A DNA stretch of 11,394 nt from VRUE01 sp035557635 (GTDB lineage: Bacteria; Actinomycetota; Thermoleophilia; Solirubrobacterales; 70-9), in the NCBI GenBank assembly GCA_035557635.1, contig DATMDR010000055.1, positions 1-11,394 on the forward strand. The letters are read 5' to 3'. Positions 1 through 5,429 of this stretch are shown here, piece after piece (within the stretch, counting starts at the first letter, position 1; the number at the start of each line of letters is the position of its first letter). A model generated the notes under the pieces. That model had not been told where the DNA came from, did not search any database, and was given only the letters and a program-made list of their open reading frames with translations. Both the position numbers and the translations under genes were made by a program.

Positions 1-875
1 ACCCGCGTGTTCATCTCGAGGAAGAAGTACTCGTCGCCGACCTGCATCCCCTCGACCGTGCCGGCGCCGCGGTAGCCGACCGCGGCAGCCGCGTCGGTGG
101 CGATCTTGCCGATTCGCTCGCGCATCTCCTCGTCGACCTGCGGGCCGGGCGCCTCCTCGATCACCTTCTGGTGGCGACGCTGGATCGAGCAGTCGCGCTC
201 GCCGAGGTGGATCACGTTGCCGTGCGAGTCGGCCAGCACCTGAACCTCGACGTGCCGTGGGTCCTCCAGGTAGCGCTCGACGTAGACGCGGTCGTCGGAG
301 AAGAACTTCTCGCCTTCACGCGCGGCCCCCTCGAAGGCCTCCTCGAGCTCGTCCGGGGTCAGCGCGACGCGGAAGCCCTTGCCGCCGCCGCCGCCGGCGG
401 CCTTGCAGGCGACCGGGTAGCCGGCGTCCTCGGCCTGCTTCTTCGCCGCCGCCAGGTCCGCGGCCGGCTCAGTCGCCCCCGGGACGATCGGCACCCCCGC
501 CTCGGCCATGATCTCGCGCGCCCGCGTCTTCGAGCCCATAGCTTCGATCGCCTCCGGCGGCGGGCCGATGAAAACAATGTCGGCCTCGGCGCAGGCCTTG
601 GCGAAGTCTGAGTTCTCGGCGAGGAAGCCGTAGCCGGGATGGATCGCCTCGGCTCCTGCCTCCTTGGCGGTCTCGATGATCTTCGGGATGTTCAGGTAGC
701 TCTCAGCGGGCACCGCCGGGCCGATCAGGAACGCCTCGTCGGCCTCGCGCACGTGCGGCGCGTCGCGGTCGATCTCCGAGTAGACCGCAACCGAGCCGAT
801 CCCCATCTCCTTCAGCGTCCGCGCGACGCGGATGGCTATCTCGCCGCGGTTGGCTATCAGCACCTTCTCGAACAC
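1..875 (-). CDS. accC: Biotin carboxylase subunit of acetyl-CoA carboxylase (N-terminal 291 residues; runs off the left edge)
   Basis: Catalyses the ATP- and bicarbonate-dependent carboxylation of biotin on BCCP, the first half-reaction of acetyl-CoA (or propionyl-CoA) carboxylase, in the cytoplasm. The translation opens with the biotin carboxylase N-domain (VLIANRGEIAIR, residues 5-16; HPGYGFLAEN near 79-88). It continues into the ATP-grasp domain with the glycine-rich lid GGGGGKG (161-167), PRHVEVQVLAD (206-216) and GERDCSIQRRHQK (225-237). The last visible residues are FLEMNTR (285-291), which carry the catalytic/metal-binding Glu, Asn and Arg; about 150 C-terminal residues lie outside the window. 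The GTG at 875 is chosen because an in-frame TAA lies five codons upstream and no other start codon falls between. No Shine-Dalgarno is visible, so the transcript is probably leaderless. A longer biotin-dependent carboxylase with a fused BCCP cannot be excluded because the 3' end is missing. Confidence 0.96.
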   Translation of the reverse strand, partial: MFEKVLIANRGEIAIRVARTLKEMGIGSVAVYSEIDRDAPHVREADEAFLIGPAVPAESYLNIPKIIETAKEAGAEAIHPGYGFLAENSDFAKACAEADIVFIGPPPEAIEAMGSKTRAREIMAEAGVPIVPGATEPAADLAAAKKQAEDAGYPVACKAAGGGGGKGFRVALTPDELEEAFEGAAREGEKFFSDDRVYVERYLEDPRHVEVQVLADSHGNVIHLGERDCSIQRRHQKVIEEAPGPQVDEEMRERIGKIATDAAAAVGYRGAGTVEGMQVGDEYFFLEMNTR

Positions 876-883
876 GGCGGCGC

Positions 884-889
884 AGTCTA
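884..889 (-). promoter_or_regulatory. Probable -10 element of a leaderless accC promoter
   Basis: On the minus strand the hexamer TAGACT (a TAnnnT match) ends 8 bases before the GTG start of accC. A transcript starting the usual 7 or so bases downstream would begin within 1-2 bases of the start codon, which fits the lack of a ribosome binding site. No convincing -35 is seen at 17 bases. That position falls inside the flanking palindrome. Confidence 0.45.
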
Positions 890-900
890 TTTAGGTGGGA

Positions 901-1001
901 GGCGGGTGGTGAGGATGACCCCCGCCCGGACAAGCGTCGGGCTAAATTAGCCCGACGCTTTGAGTATCCGCCCGTTCGGGGGGTCATCCCCACCACCCGC
1001 C
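901..1001 (-). repeat. Nested palindromic repeat, copy 1 (divergent intergenic)
   Basis: Outer arms 901-922 and 980-1001 pair over 22 bases with one mismatch. Inside lies a perfect hairpin, 932-945 with 947-960, with 14 bp arms and a single central base. Read on the minus strand, the 5' side between the stems carries ACGGGCGGATACTCA and the 3' side starts GTCCG. CGGGC and GTCCG can pair, with one G-U, leaving GGATACTCA as a one-sided bulge. The same core recurs at 10124-10214, and a shortened form at 8745-8824. The element fills most of the 186-base gap between accC and the PHP gene. It could be an RNA structure for either flanking transcript or a mobile palindromic repeat of REP/MITE type. 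Confidence 0.8.
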
Positions 1002-1045
1002 AGCCGACGCGATAGCTCACACCACCGCAACCCCTGGAGCCGCAA

Positions 1046-1051
1046 TAGGCT
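1046..1051 (+). promoter_or_regulatory. Possible -10 element of the PHP gene promoter
   Basis: TAGGCT (TAnnnT) ends 10 bases before the ATG at 1062, which would give a leader of about 3-4 bases. No Shine-Dalgarno precedes the ATG, so a near-leaderless transcript is plausible. No clear -35 is seen. Confidence 0.35.
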
Positions 1052-1061
1052 GCCTCGTCTG

Positions 1062-1868
1062 ATGATCGAGCTCCAATCGCACTCAACCGTCTCCGACGGG
1101 CAGCTGGCGCCGGCTGAAGTCGTGGCTAAGGCCTGGGAAGCTGGGGTCAAGACCCTGGCTTTGACCGATCACGATGCGATTGCTGGGGTTGCCGAGGCGG
1201 AAGATGCGGCTAAGCGGTTGGGGATTGAGCTGGTGCCGGCGATTGAGATGTCCTGCGTGCATGAGTACGCGGAAGACCTTCATATCTGCGGGTACTGGGT
1301 CGAGCTGGGGAAGATCGCCGGGGCCTGCGAGAAAGCGCAGCATGAGCGGGTGACGCGGGCCGGGGAGATCGTCGAGAGGCTGCGGAAATGGGGGTTCGAC
1401 CTGCACTTGGAGGACGCGGTCAGGGAGGCCGGCGACGCGCTCTCGATCGGCCGGCCTCATATCGCTCGCGCCGCAGGCGCCGAAGGAGACCTCGGCCCCT
1501 TCTTCGAGGAGTACCTGGTGCCCGGCGCCAAGGCCTTCGTGCCGCGCCGCTGGCCCACGGCCGCGCAGGCAATCGAGCTGATCCACGACGCCGGCGGAGT
1601 CGCCGTGATCGCCCACCCCTACTGGGACATCGACGCCGCCGACGAGGTCGACGACCTGATCCGCTCCCTGGGGGCCGACGGCGTCGAGACCTTCTACCCG
1701 ACGCACAGCAAGGAGCAGACCGCCCACCTGCTCGAGCTCTGCGCGGAGCTGAGCCTGATCCCCACGGCCTCCTCCGACTACCACGGGCCGACGCACAAGA
1801 CCTTCTCGGAGTTCGGGGCCTACGAGACCTACGGGCTCGGGGAGCCGCAGGTCCCCCCTCGTCCCTAG
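1062..1868 (+). CDS. PHP-domain phosphoesterase (TrpH/YciV, RNase AM-like)
   Basis: A 268-residue PHP-superfamily metal-dependent phosphoesterase. Its closest recognisable family is TrpH/YciV, whose members act on nucleotide 3',5'-bisphosphates and on the 5' ends of short RNAs. Visible metal-site motifs are SHSTVSDG (6-13), LTDHD (34-38), a Glu at 62 (AIEMSC), AHP (184-186) and SDYHG (238-242). Canonical members begin with an HxH pair; here the first His is Gln (LQSH, residues 4-7), so one metal ligand is missing or replaced. The ATG at 1062 aligns with the family start (MIELQSH). An upstream in-frame TTG at 960 would place the N-terminus inside the palindrome and is rejected. Codon use changes along the gene: roughly the first 330 bases favour T- and G-ending codons, the rest C-ending ones. 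It ends 21 bases before the DUF2470 start and is probably a separate unit. The substrate is not determinable from sequence. Confidence 0.9.
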   Translation: MIELQSHSTVSDGQLAPAEVVAKAWEAGVKTLALTDHDAIAGVAEAEDAAKRLGIELVPAIEMSCVHEYAEDLHICGYWVELGKIAGACEKAQHERVTRAGEIVERLRKWGFDLHLEDAVREAGDALSIGRPHIARAAGAEGDLGPFFEEYLVPGAKAFVPRRWPTAAQAIELIHDAGGVAVIAHPYWDIDAADEVDDLIRSLGADGVETFYPTHSKEQTAHLLELCAELSLIPTASSDYHGPTHKTFSEFGAYETYGLGEPQVPPRP

Positions 1869-1873
1869 ATCTA

Positions 1874-1887
1874 TTAGGATGCCCTAA
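1874..1887. promoter_or_regulatory. DtxR/IdeR-like operator overlapping a -10 element, before the DUF2470 gene
   Basis: TTAGG-ATGC-CCTAA, 14 bp with perfect 5 bp arms, ends 2 bases before the ATG at 1890. TAGGAT (1875-1880) inside it matches a TAnnnT -10 and would start transcription about 3 bases before the ATG. Repressor binding here would occlude both polymerase and the start codon. The arms match the actinobacterial iron box (TTAGG...CCTAA). The 4-base spacing is shorter than in the canonical 19 bp palindrome. Confidence 0.7.
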
Positions 1888-1889
1888 CT

Positions 1890-2192
1890 ATGAAGTCCGG
1901 AGACCCGGTCAGCGAAGGCGCCGCGCGCGCGATCGAGCACCTGAACGAGGACCATGACGACGCGCTGCTCGACATGGCGCGGGCGATCGGTGGTTGTCCT
2001 GAGGCAACGGCGGCACGGTGCGTCGACGCCGATCGAGCGGGACTCGACCTGATGGCCGAGACGTCAGACGGCGAGGTCGGCGTGCGGGTGCCTTACGACG
2101 AGCCGATCGACGGGCCCGAGGACTTGCGCAAGGCAACAGTCACGCTCGCCCACCGCGCTCGGGCAAAGCTGGGCCAAGAGACCGCCTCCTGA
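1890..2192 (+). CDS. DUF2470 family protein, probable haem-binding
   Basis: A 100-residue cytoplasmic protein that is essentially one DUF2470 domain. Recognisable features are the N-terminal helix AIEHLNEDHDDALLDMAR (14-31, His17 and His22), then CVDADRAGLDLMAET and VRVPYDEPIDGPEDLRKA (66-82). From family knowledge, DUF2470 is the C-terminal domain of HugZ-type haem oxygenases and also occurs as a standalone haem-binding regulator in cyanobacteria. A haem-related role fits the haem oxygenase and haem importer downstream; whether it is a chaperone, sensor or accessory subunit is unknown. The ATG lies 2 bases after an iron-box-like operator. Either the message is nearly leaderless, or AGGA at 1876-1879 serves as a distant ribosome site. 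A 128-base gap follows, holding the tandem operators. Confidence 0.85.
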   Translation: MKSGDPVSEGAARAIEHLNEDHDDALLDMARAIGGCPEATAARCVDADRAGLDLMAETSDGEVGVRVPYDEPIDGPEDLRKATVTLAHRARAKLGQETAS

Positions 2193-2227
2193 CCACGCGG
2201 ATCCACGCGACGCCGCGGCGGCGGTTA

Positions 2228-2269
2228 TTTGGCTACCCTAATTAGGTCAACCTAATTAGGGTGCCCTAA
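2228..2269. promoter_or_regulatory. Three contiguous 14 bp iron-box-like operators
   Basis: Three back-to-back units in exact 14-base phase: 2228-2241 (TTTGG-CTAC-CCTAA, one mismatch), 2242-2255 (TTAGG-TCAA-CCTAA) and 2256-2269 (TTAGG-GTGC-CCTAA). The phasing also creates a larger palindrome, 2236-2261, with 12 bp arms around CA. A TAnnnT -10 (TAGGGT, 2257-2262) lies in the third unit and predicts a start near 2269, leaving a leader of about 50 bases before the TTG at 2321. This is probably the main promoter for the haem oxygenase and ABC importer genes, controlled by cooperative binding of a DtxR/IdeR-type dimer. The regulator itself is not in the window. Confidence 0.75.
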
Positions 2270-2306
2270 ACGAAGACGGCCGAGAAACCGTCCTGGGCGC
2301 CCCTCG

Positions 2307-2313
2307 AAAGGAG
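2307..2313 (+). promoter_or_regulatory. Ribosome binding site fixing the TTG start at 2321
   Basis: AAAGGAG lies 7 bases before the TTG at 2321 but 19 bases before the next in-frame ATG (2333). It therefore supports the unusual TTG start of the haem oxygenase. Confidence 0.75.
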
Positions 2314-2320
2314 CGGGGCC

Positions 2321-2626
2321 TTGGTAACGGTGATGAATGTGGTGCAGGTGCACGAGGAGCGGCGGGAGGCATTCGAGCGCGCCTTCCTCGAGCGCGAGAG
2401 CCACGTCCACAAGGCCGAGGGCTTCGTCGGCTTCGAGCTGCTGCGCCGCGAGGGCGAGGGGTCCGGCGAGTACGTCGTCCTCAGCCGCTGGGAGAGCGAC
2501 GAGGCGTTCAAGGGCTGGGTCAACAGCGACCTCTTCAAGATGAGCCACCGCCACGCCGACGGCGAGCTCGCCCACGGCAGCGAGGTGCGCCACTACACGG
2601 TGATCGACGCCAAGGTCCCCGCCTAG
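2321..2626 (+). CDS. Haem-degrading monooxygenase, IsdG/MhuD family (ABM domain)
   Basis: A 101-residue antibiotic-biosynthesis-monooxygenase (ABM) fold protein of the IsdG/MhuD type, which opens the haem ring and frees iron in the cytoplasm without a P450-like partner. The characteristic core is GFVGFELLRREGEG (34-47) followed by YVVLSRWESDEAFKGW (51-66), closely resembling MhuD in pattern and spacing. The catalytic triad is present at family positions: Asn6, Trp66 and His76, with His78 as a second candidate axial ligand. Length matches the family (about 100-110). The TTG start is chosen for its well-spaced ribosome site, and it also keeps Asn6 at the expected distance from the N-terminus. 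The gene follows the tandem operators and ends 2 bases before the binding-protein gene, so the two are cotranscribed. The product (biliverdin, staphylobilin or mycobilin type) cannot be told. Confidence 0.93.
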   Translation: MVTVMNVVQVHEERREAFERAFLERESHVHKAEGFVGFELLRREGEGSGEYVVLSRWESDEAFKGWVNSDLFKMSHRHADGELAHGSEVRHYTVIDAKVPA

Positions 2627-2628
2627 CG

Positions 2629-3510
2629 ATGAGGCGCTTCATTCGGCGTATGCGCGAGCAAAGCACCCCGCTGGCGGCGCTGCTGCTCGTCGCGCTGCTC
2701 TGCCCGCCCGCCGCCGCGCAGGCAGCACCGCCGAAGCGGATCGTCGCGCTGACTCCGTTCGGCGCCAACACGCTGGTCAAGCTCGGCGTCGAGCCGGTGG
2801 GCATCAGCCAGACCCTCGGCGGCCAGGAACGCTTCTCCCCCAAGCTCGAGGACGTCGAGGTCCTCCCCCTCTCCCACCCGAACGGCCCCAACCTGGAGCA
2901 GCTCGCCGCGCTCGACCCCGACCTGGTCCTCTCCTCACCAACCTGGGCGAAGGGGAACGACTCGATGGGCGACCTCGGCATTCGCGTCCTCGTCCGCGAG
3001 CCGCGCAACGTCAACTCCTCGTTCGCCCAAACGCTGGCGATCGGCGGCCTGGTCGGCAAGCGCTCGCAGGCCGAGCGGCTGGTCAAAGCGATGAAGAAGG
3101 ACGTGGCGAAAGCGCGCCGGGGGATCGAGCGGCGCCCGACGGTGATGCTGATCCTCGGCGTCGGCCGCACCCCCTTCACCTTCCTGCCCAACAGTTGGGG
3201 AGGCGACCTGGTGACCAAGGCGGGCGGGCGCCTGCTGACCGGCGGGGTCGAGTCGAGCTCCGGCTTCGAGCGGATCTCCGACGAGGTCGTGGTCGCCGAA
3301 GACCCCGACGTGATCGTCGCCGTCCCCCACGCCAACGAGGACGACATCCCCAGCCTCACCGAGTACCTGCGAACCAACCCCGCCTGGGCGACCACCTCGG
3401 CGGTGCGGGGCGGCCGCATCCACATCTCGGTCGACAACTCGCTGCTGCAGGCCGGCACCGAAGTCGCCCGGACGATCCGCAAGGTTCGTCGCGTCTACCT
3501 CGAGAACTGA
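2629..3510 (+). CDS. hmuT: Haem/iron-chelate ABC transporter substrate-binding protein (HmuT-like)
   Basis: A 293-residue periplasmic-binding-protein-type receptor (Peripla_BP_2, class III: haem, siderophore, cobalamin). An Arg-rich N-region and a hydrophobic stretch (15-31) form a signal peptide. The mature domain shows KRIVALTPFGANTLVKLGVEPVGI (36-59), LEQLAALDPDLVLSS (89-103), a backbone helix around 130-165 and the C-terminal lobe DPDVIVAVP (226-234). A Cys occurs at residue 25 (ALLC), but the preceding residues do not form a lipobox, so an Ala-X-Ala cleavage near residue 33 is more likely. This is odd for a monoderm, where such receptors are usually lipoproteins. The haem assignment rests on context; no Tyr or His ligand can be assigned by eye, though His83 and His234 are candidates. 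The start is 2 bases after the haem oxygenase stop. A Met at residue 8 is an alternative. Confidence 0.88.
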   Translation: MRRFIRRMREQSTPLAALLLVALLCPPAAAQAAPPKRIVALTPFGANTLVKLGVEPVGISQTLGGQERFSPKLEDVEVLPLSHPNGPNLEQLAALDPDLVLSSPTWAKGNDSMGDLGIRVLVREPRNVNSSFAQTLAIGGLVGKRSQAERLVKAMKKDVAKARRGIERRPTVMLILGVGRTPFTFLPNSWGGDLVTKAGGRLLTGGVESSSGFERISDEVVVAEDPDVIVAVPHANEDDIPSLTEYLRTNPAWATTSAVRGGRIHISVDNSLLQAGTEVARTIRKVRRVYLEN

Positions 3511-3517
3511 GCGCCCT

Positions 3518-4501
3518 TTGGCCCGCCGCACCCTCGTCTTCGCGGCGCTGCTCGCCGCGCTCGCCGCGGCGGTCGTCGCCTCGCTGGCGCTGGGCGCGGT
3601 CAAGGTCCCCTTCTCCGAGGTGATCGACGTGCTGCTCGGCAACGGCAGCGGCGGGCCCGAGCAGCAGATCGTCGAGACCCTGCGGCTGCCACGCACGGTG
3701 GAGGCGCTCGTGGTCGGCGCCGCGCTCGGCATCGCCGGGGCGATCCTGCAGGGAGCGCTCGCCAACCCGCTCGCCTCGCCAGACGTGATCGGGGTCACCG
3801 GCGGGGCCGGCTTCGGCGCGATCCTGATCATCATCGCCTTCCCCGGCTCGATCGCGCTGCTGCCGGTCGGCGCCCTCTTCTTCGGCCTGCTCGCCGCAGC
3901 GCTGGTCTTCGCCTTCGCCTGGTCGGGTGCCAACCGCGGCAGCGTCGGCAAGGTGATCCTCGCCGGCATCGCTGTCCTCTCCCTCTTCACCGCCGCGACC
4001 ACCGGGCTGCTTGCCGCCTATCCGGAGCGAGCGCCCTCCGCGATCTTCTTCATCGCCGGCGGCCTCACCTCGAGCGGCTGGGACGAGATGCAGACGATCT
4101 GGCCCTACTTCGCCGCCGGCTTCGCCTGCGCCCTGCTGCTGATCCGGCCGCTCGATCGGCTGGCCCTGGGCGACGACGTCGCCGCCTCGCTCGGCTCCCG
4201 TCCGCACCTGATCCGGCTCGGCGCCGCGGTCTCCGCCGCCCTGCTGGCCGCCGCCTCGGCGGCGATCGCAGGCCTGCTCGGGTTCCTCGGCCTGGTCGTG
4301 CCGCACGTGGTGCGGATGGCCGGCGGCACCTCTAGCCACACCTTCGTCGTCCCCGCCTCGGCGATCGGCGGCGCCGCCCTGCTGGCGGCGGGCGACACCC
4401 TGGCGCGCACGCTGCGGGCGCCGATCGAGATGCCGGTCGGACCCTTCATGGTCGTGCTCGGCGTGCCGCTCTTCCTCTGGCTGCTGCGGAAGGCGGTGTG
4501 A
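3518..4501 (+). CDS. hmuU: Haem/iron-chelate ABC transporter permease (HmuU-like, FecCD family)
   Basis: A 327-residue inner-membrane permease of the FecCD/BtuC family, nearly all hydrophobic with about nine to ten predicted helices. Signature blocks are GAALGIAGAILQGALANPLASPDVIGVTGGAGFG, coded near 3715-3818, and LGFLGLVVPHVVRM, the coupling-helix region near 4276-4320. The closing PVGPFMVVLGVPLFLWLL is typical of family C-termini. Length matches the family (about 320-350). TTG at 3518, 7 bases after the hmuT stop, is the only start that keeps the first membrane helix; its ribosome site is weak, suggesting translational coupling. The permease forms a homodimer with the ATPase encoded next. 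Family members carry haem, Fe-siderophore or cobalamin, and neighbours favour haem. Confidence 0.92.
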   Translation: MARRTLVFAALLAALAAAVVASLALGAVKVPFSEVIDVLLGNGSGGPEQQIVETLRLPRTVEALVVGAALGIAGAILQGALANPLASPDVIGVTGGAGFGAILIIIAFPGSIALLPVGALFFGLLAAALVFAFAWSGANRGSVGKVILAGIAVLSLFTAATTGLLAAYPERAPSAIFFIAGGLTSSGWDEMQTIWPYFAAGFACALLLIRPLDRLALGDDVAASLGSRPHLIRLGAAVSAALLAAASAAIAGLLGFLGLVVPHVVRMAGGTSSHTFVVPASAIGGAALLAAGDTLARTLRAPIEMPVGPFMVVLGVPLFLWLLRKAV

Positions 4502-5313
4502 TGGAGGCTGCCACTCAGCTGGCCGCGCCGCCGCTGGAGGGGCGGGGCGTCGAAGTGGAGATCGGCGGCGTGCCGATCCTGCGTGGCGCCGACCTGCGCC
4601 TCGATCACGGCCGGCTCGTCGCCATCGTCGGGCCCAACGGCGCCGGCAAGTCGACGCTGGTGCGGGCGGTCTCGGGACTGCAGGGAACCTGCGGCGGCGC
4701 CGTCCACTGGTCCGGCCGCGAGATCGGCGAGATGCGGGGCCGCGACCTCGCCCGGGTGCGCGCCTTCGTCCCGCAGCGGATGTCCGTGCCAGCGGGGGTC
4801 AGCGTGCGGGAAGCGGTGACGATCGGCCGCTCCTCCCACCTGCGGCCGCTGCGCCGCCTCACCGGCACCGATCGCGACGCGATCGGAGGGGCGATGGAGC
4901 GGGCGGGCGTCACCCGCTTCGCCGAGCGAGCGCTGACCACCCTTTCGGGAGGCGAGCTGCAGCGAGTCCAGATCGCGATCGGCCTCGCCCAGGAGGCGCC
5001 GGTCCTGATCGCCGACGAGCCAACCTCGCAGCTCGACCTCGGCGCCACGGTCGGCGTCGCGACCCTGCTCAGGCAGCTGGTCGACGACGGGCTGACCGTG
5101 CTGCTGGTCGTCCACGACCTGGCCCTCGCGGCGGCGGTCGCTGACACGGCGGTGGTCGTCTCCGCCGGCCGCACGGTTGCCACCGGCAGGCCCGCCGAGG
5201 TGCTCGACCCTGCCCGGCTCGCCGAGGTCTGGGGCGCGGACGCGAGGCTGACCGAGCACGACGGCCGCACCGCCCTGCACGTCGCCTGGCTAGAGCAGCC
5301 CAAGAAGCATTAG
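4501..5313 (+). CDS. hmuV: Haem/iron-chelate ABC transporter ATPase (HmuV-like)
   Basis: A 270-residue cytoplasmic ATP-binding subunit that powers the HmuU-like permease. All nucleotide-binding motifs are intact: Walker A GPNGAGKST (44-52), Q-loop Gln92 (VPQR), signature LSGGE (148-152), Walker B VLIADE (168-173, Glu173 catalytic), D-loop SQLDL (176-180) and H-loop His205. Sequence and length are of the HmuV/BtuD/FecE type. ATG at 4501 overlaps the permease stop by one base (TGATG) and lies 7 bases after GGAAGG. A GTG one codon earlier (4498) is possible but too close to that site. The stop codon overlaps the first operator of the next promoter (5310-5322), so transcription may continue into the HtaA genes or be reinforced there. 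Confidence 0.95.
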   Translation: MEAATQLAAPPLEGRGVEVEIGGVPILRGADLRLDHGRLVAIVGPNGAGKSTLVRAVSGLQGTCGGAVHWSGREIGEMRGRDLARVRAFVPQRMSVPAGVSVREAVTIGRSSHLRPLRRLTGTDRDAIGGAMERAGVTRFAERALTTLSGGELQRVQIAIGLAQEAPVLIADEPTSQLDLGATVGVATLLRQLVDDGLTVLLVVHDLALAAAVADTAVVVSAGRTVATGRPAEVLDPARLAEVWGADARLTEHDGRTALHVAWLEQPKKH

Positions 5314-5322
5314 GGCACCTAA
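5310..5322. promoter_or_regulatory. Iron-box-like operator overlapping the hmuV stop codon
   Basis: TTAGG-GCA-CCTAA has 5 bp arms (6 bp if the flanking A/T pair is counted) with a 3-base centre, one base shorter than the other sites. It includes the hmuV TAG and lies just upstream of the -35 region of the next promoter. It probably acts with the site at 5348-5361. Confidence 0.6.
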
Positions 5323-5324
5323 TC

Positions 5325-5361
5325 CCGACTGTGTTAGTTTGAATTTCTTAGGGTGCCCTAA
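5325..5361 (+). promoter_or_regulatory. Probable iron-regulated promoter for the HtaA genes, with operator 5348-5361
   Basis: TTAGG-GTGC-CCTAA (5348-5361) is identical to the third unit of the 2228-2269 array. TAGGGT inside it (5349-5354) is a TAnnnT -10, and CCGACT (5325-5330) 18 bases upstream is a weak -35. The predicted start near 5361 leaves about 70 bases before the ATG at 5430. A half-site TTAGT at 5334-5338 lies exactly 14 bases upstream of the operator. The 116-base intergenic gap otherwise holds a GCGCGCCAGG direct repeat (5383-5402) and the ribosome site. Confidence 0.6.
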
Positions 5362-5411
5362 CGAGGGTCCCAGACACCGAGAGTGCGCGCCAGGGCGCGC
5401 CAGGAACAGGC

Positions 5412-5418
5412 AAGGAGG
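5412..5418 (+). promoter_or_regulatory. Ribosome binding site of the first HtaA gene, in a small hairpin loop
   Basis: AAGGAGG is a near-perfect Shine-Dalgarno, 11 bases before the ATG at 5430. It lies within the 8-base loop of a possible 5 bp hairpin (CAGGC 5407-5411 with GCCTG 5420-5424). Confidence 0.65.
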
Positions 5419-5429
5419 CGCCTGAGCAG

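Noticed and set aside
960..1061. TTG at 960 as the start of the PHP protein, adding 34 residues
   Set aside because: The added residues are low-quality (Ser/Pro/Arg-rich), come from the palindrome and flank, and the family start aligns with the ATG at 1062.
2194..2210. CCACGCG direct repeat after the DUF2470 gene
   Set aside because: Seven-base repeats are common at this GC content and no function or partner copies are seen.
2228..2269. Short CRISPR-like array
   Set aside because: The units are 14-base contiguous palindromes without spacers, located at a promoter, and are better explained as operators.
2535..5280. Long minus-strand reading frames (such as 2535-3482, 2935-4002, 3356-4339, 4105-5280)
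   Set aside because: They lie opposite well-supported genes, have Arg/Ala/Gly-rich composition without family motifs, and arise from the high GC content.
5314..5429. Cobalamin riboswitch ahead of the HtaA genes, given a BtuCD-like transporter
   Set aside because: The leader is only about 70 bases after the predicted start, too short, and shows no cobalamin-box-like conserved sequence.
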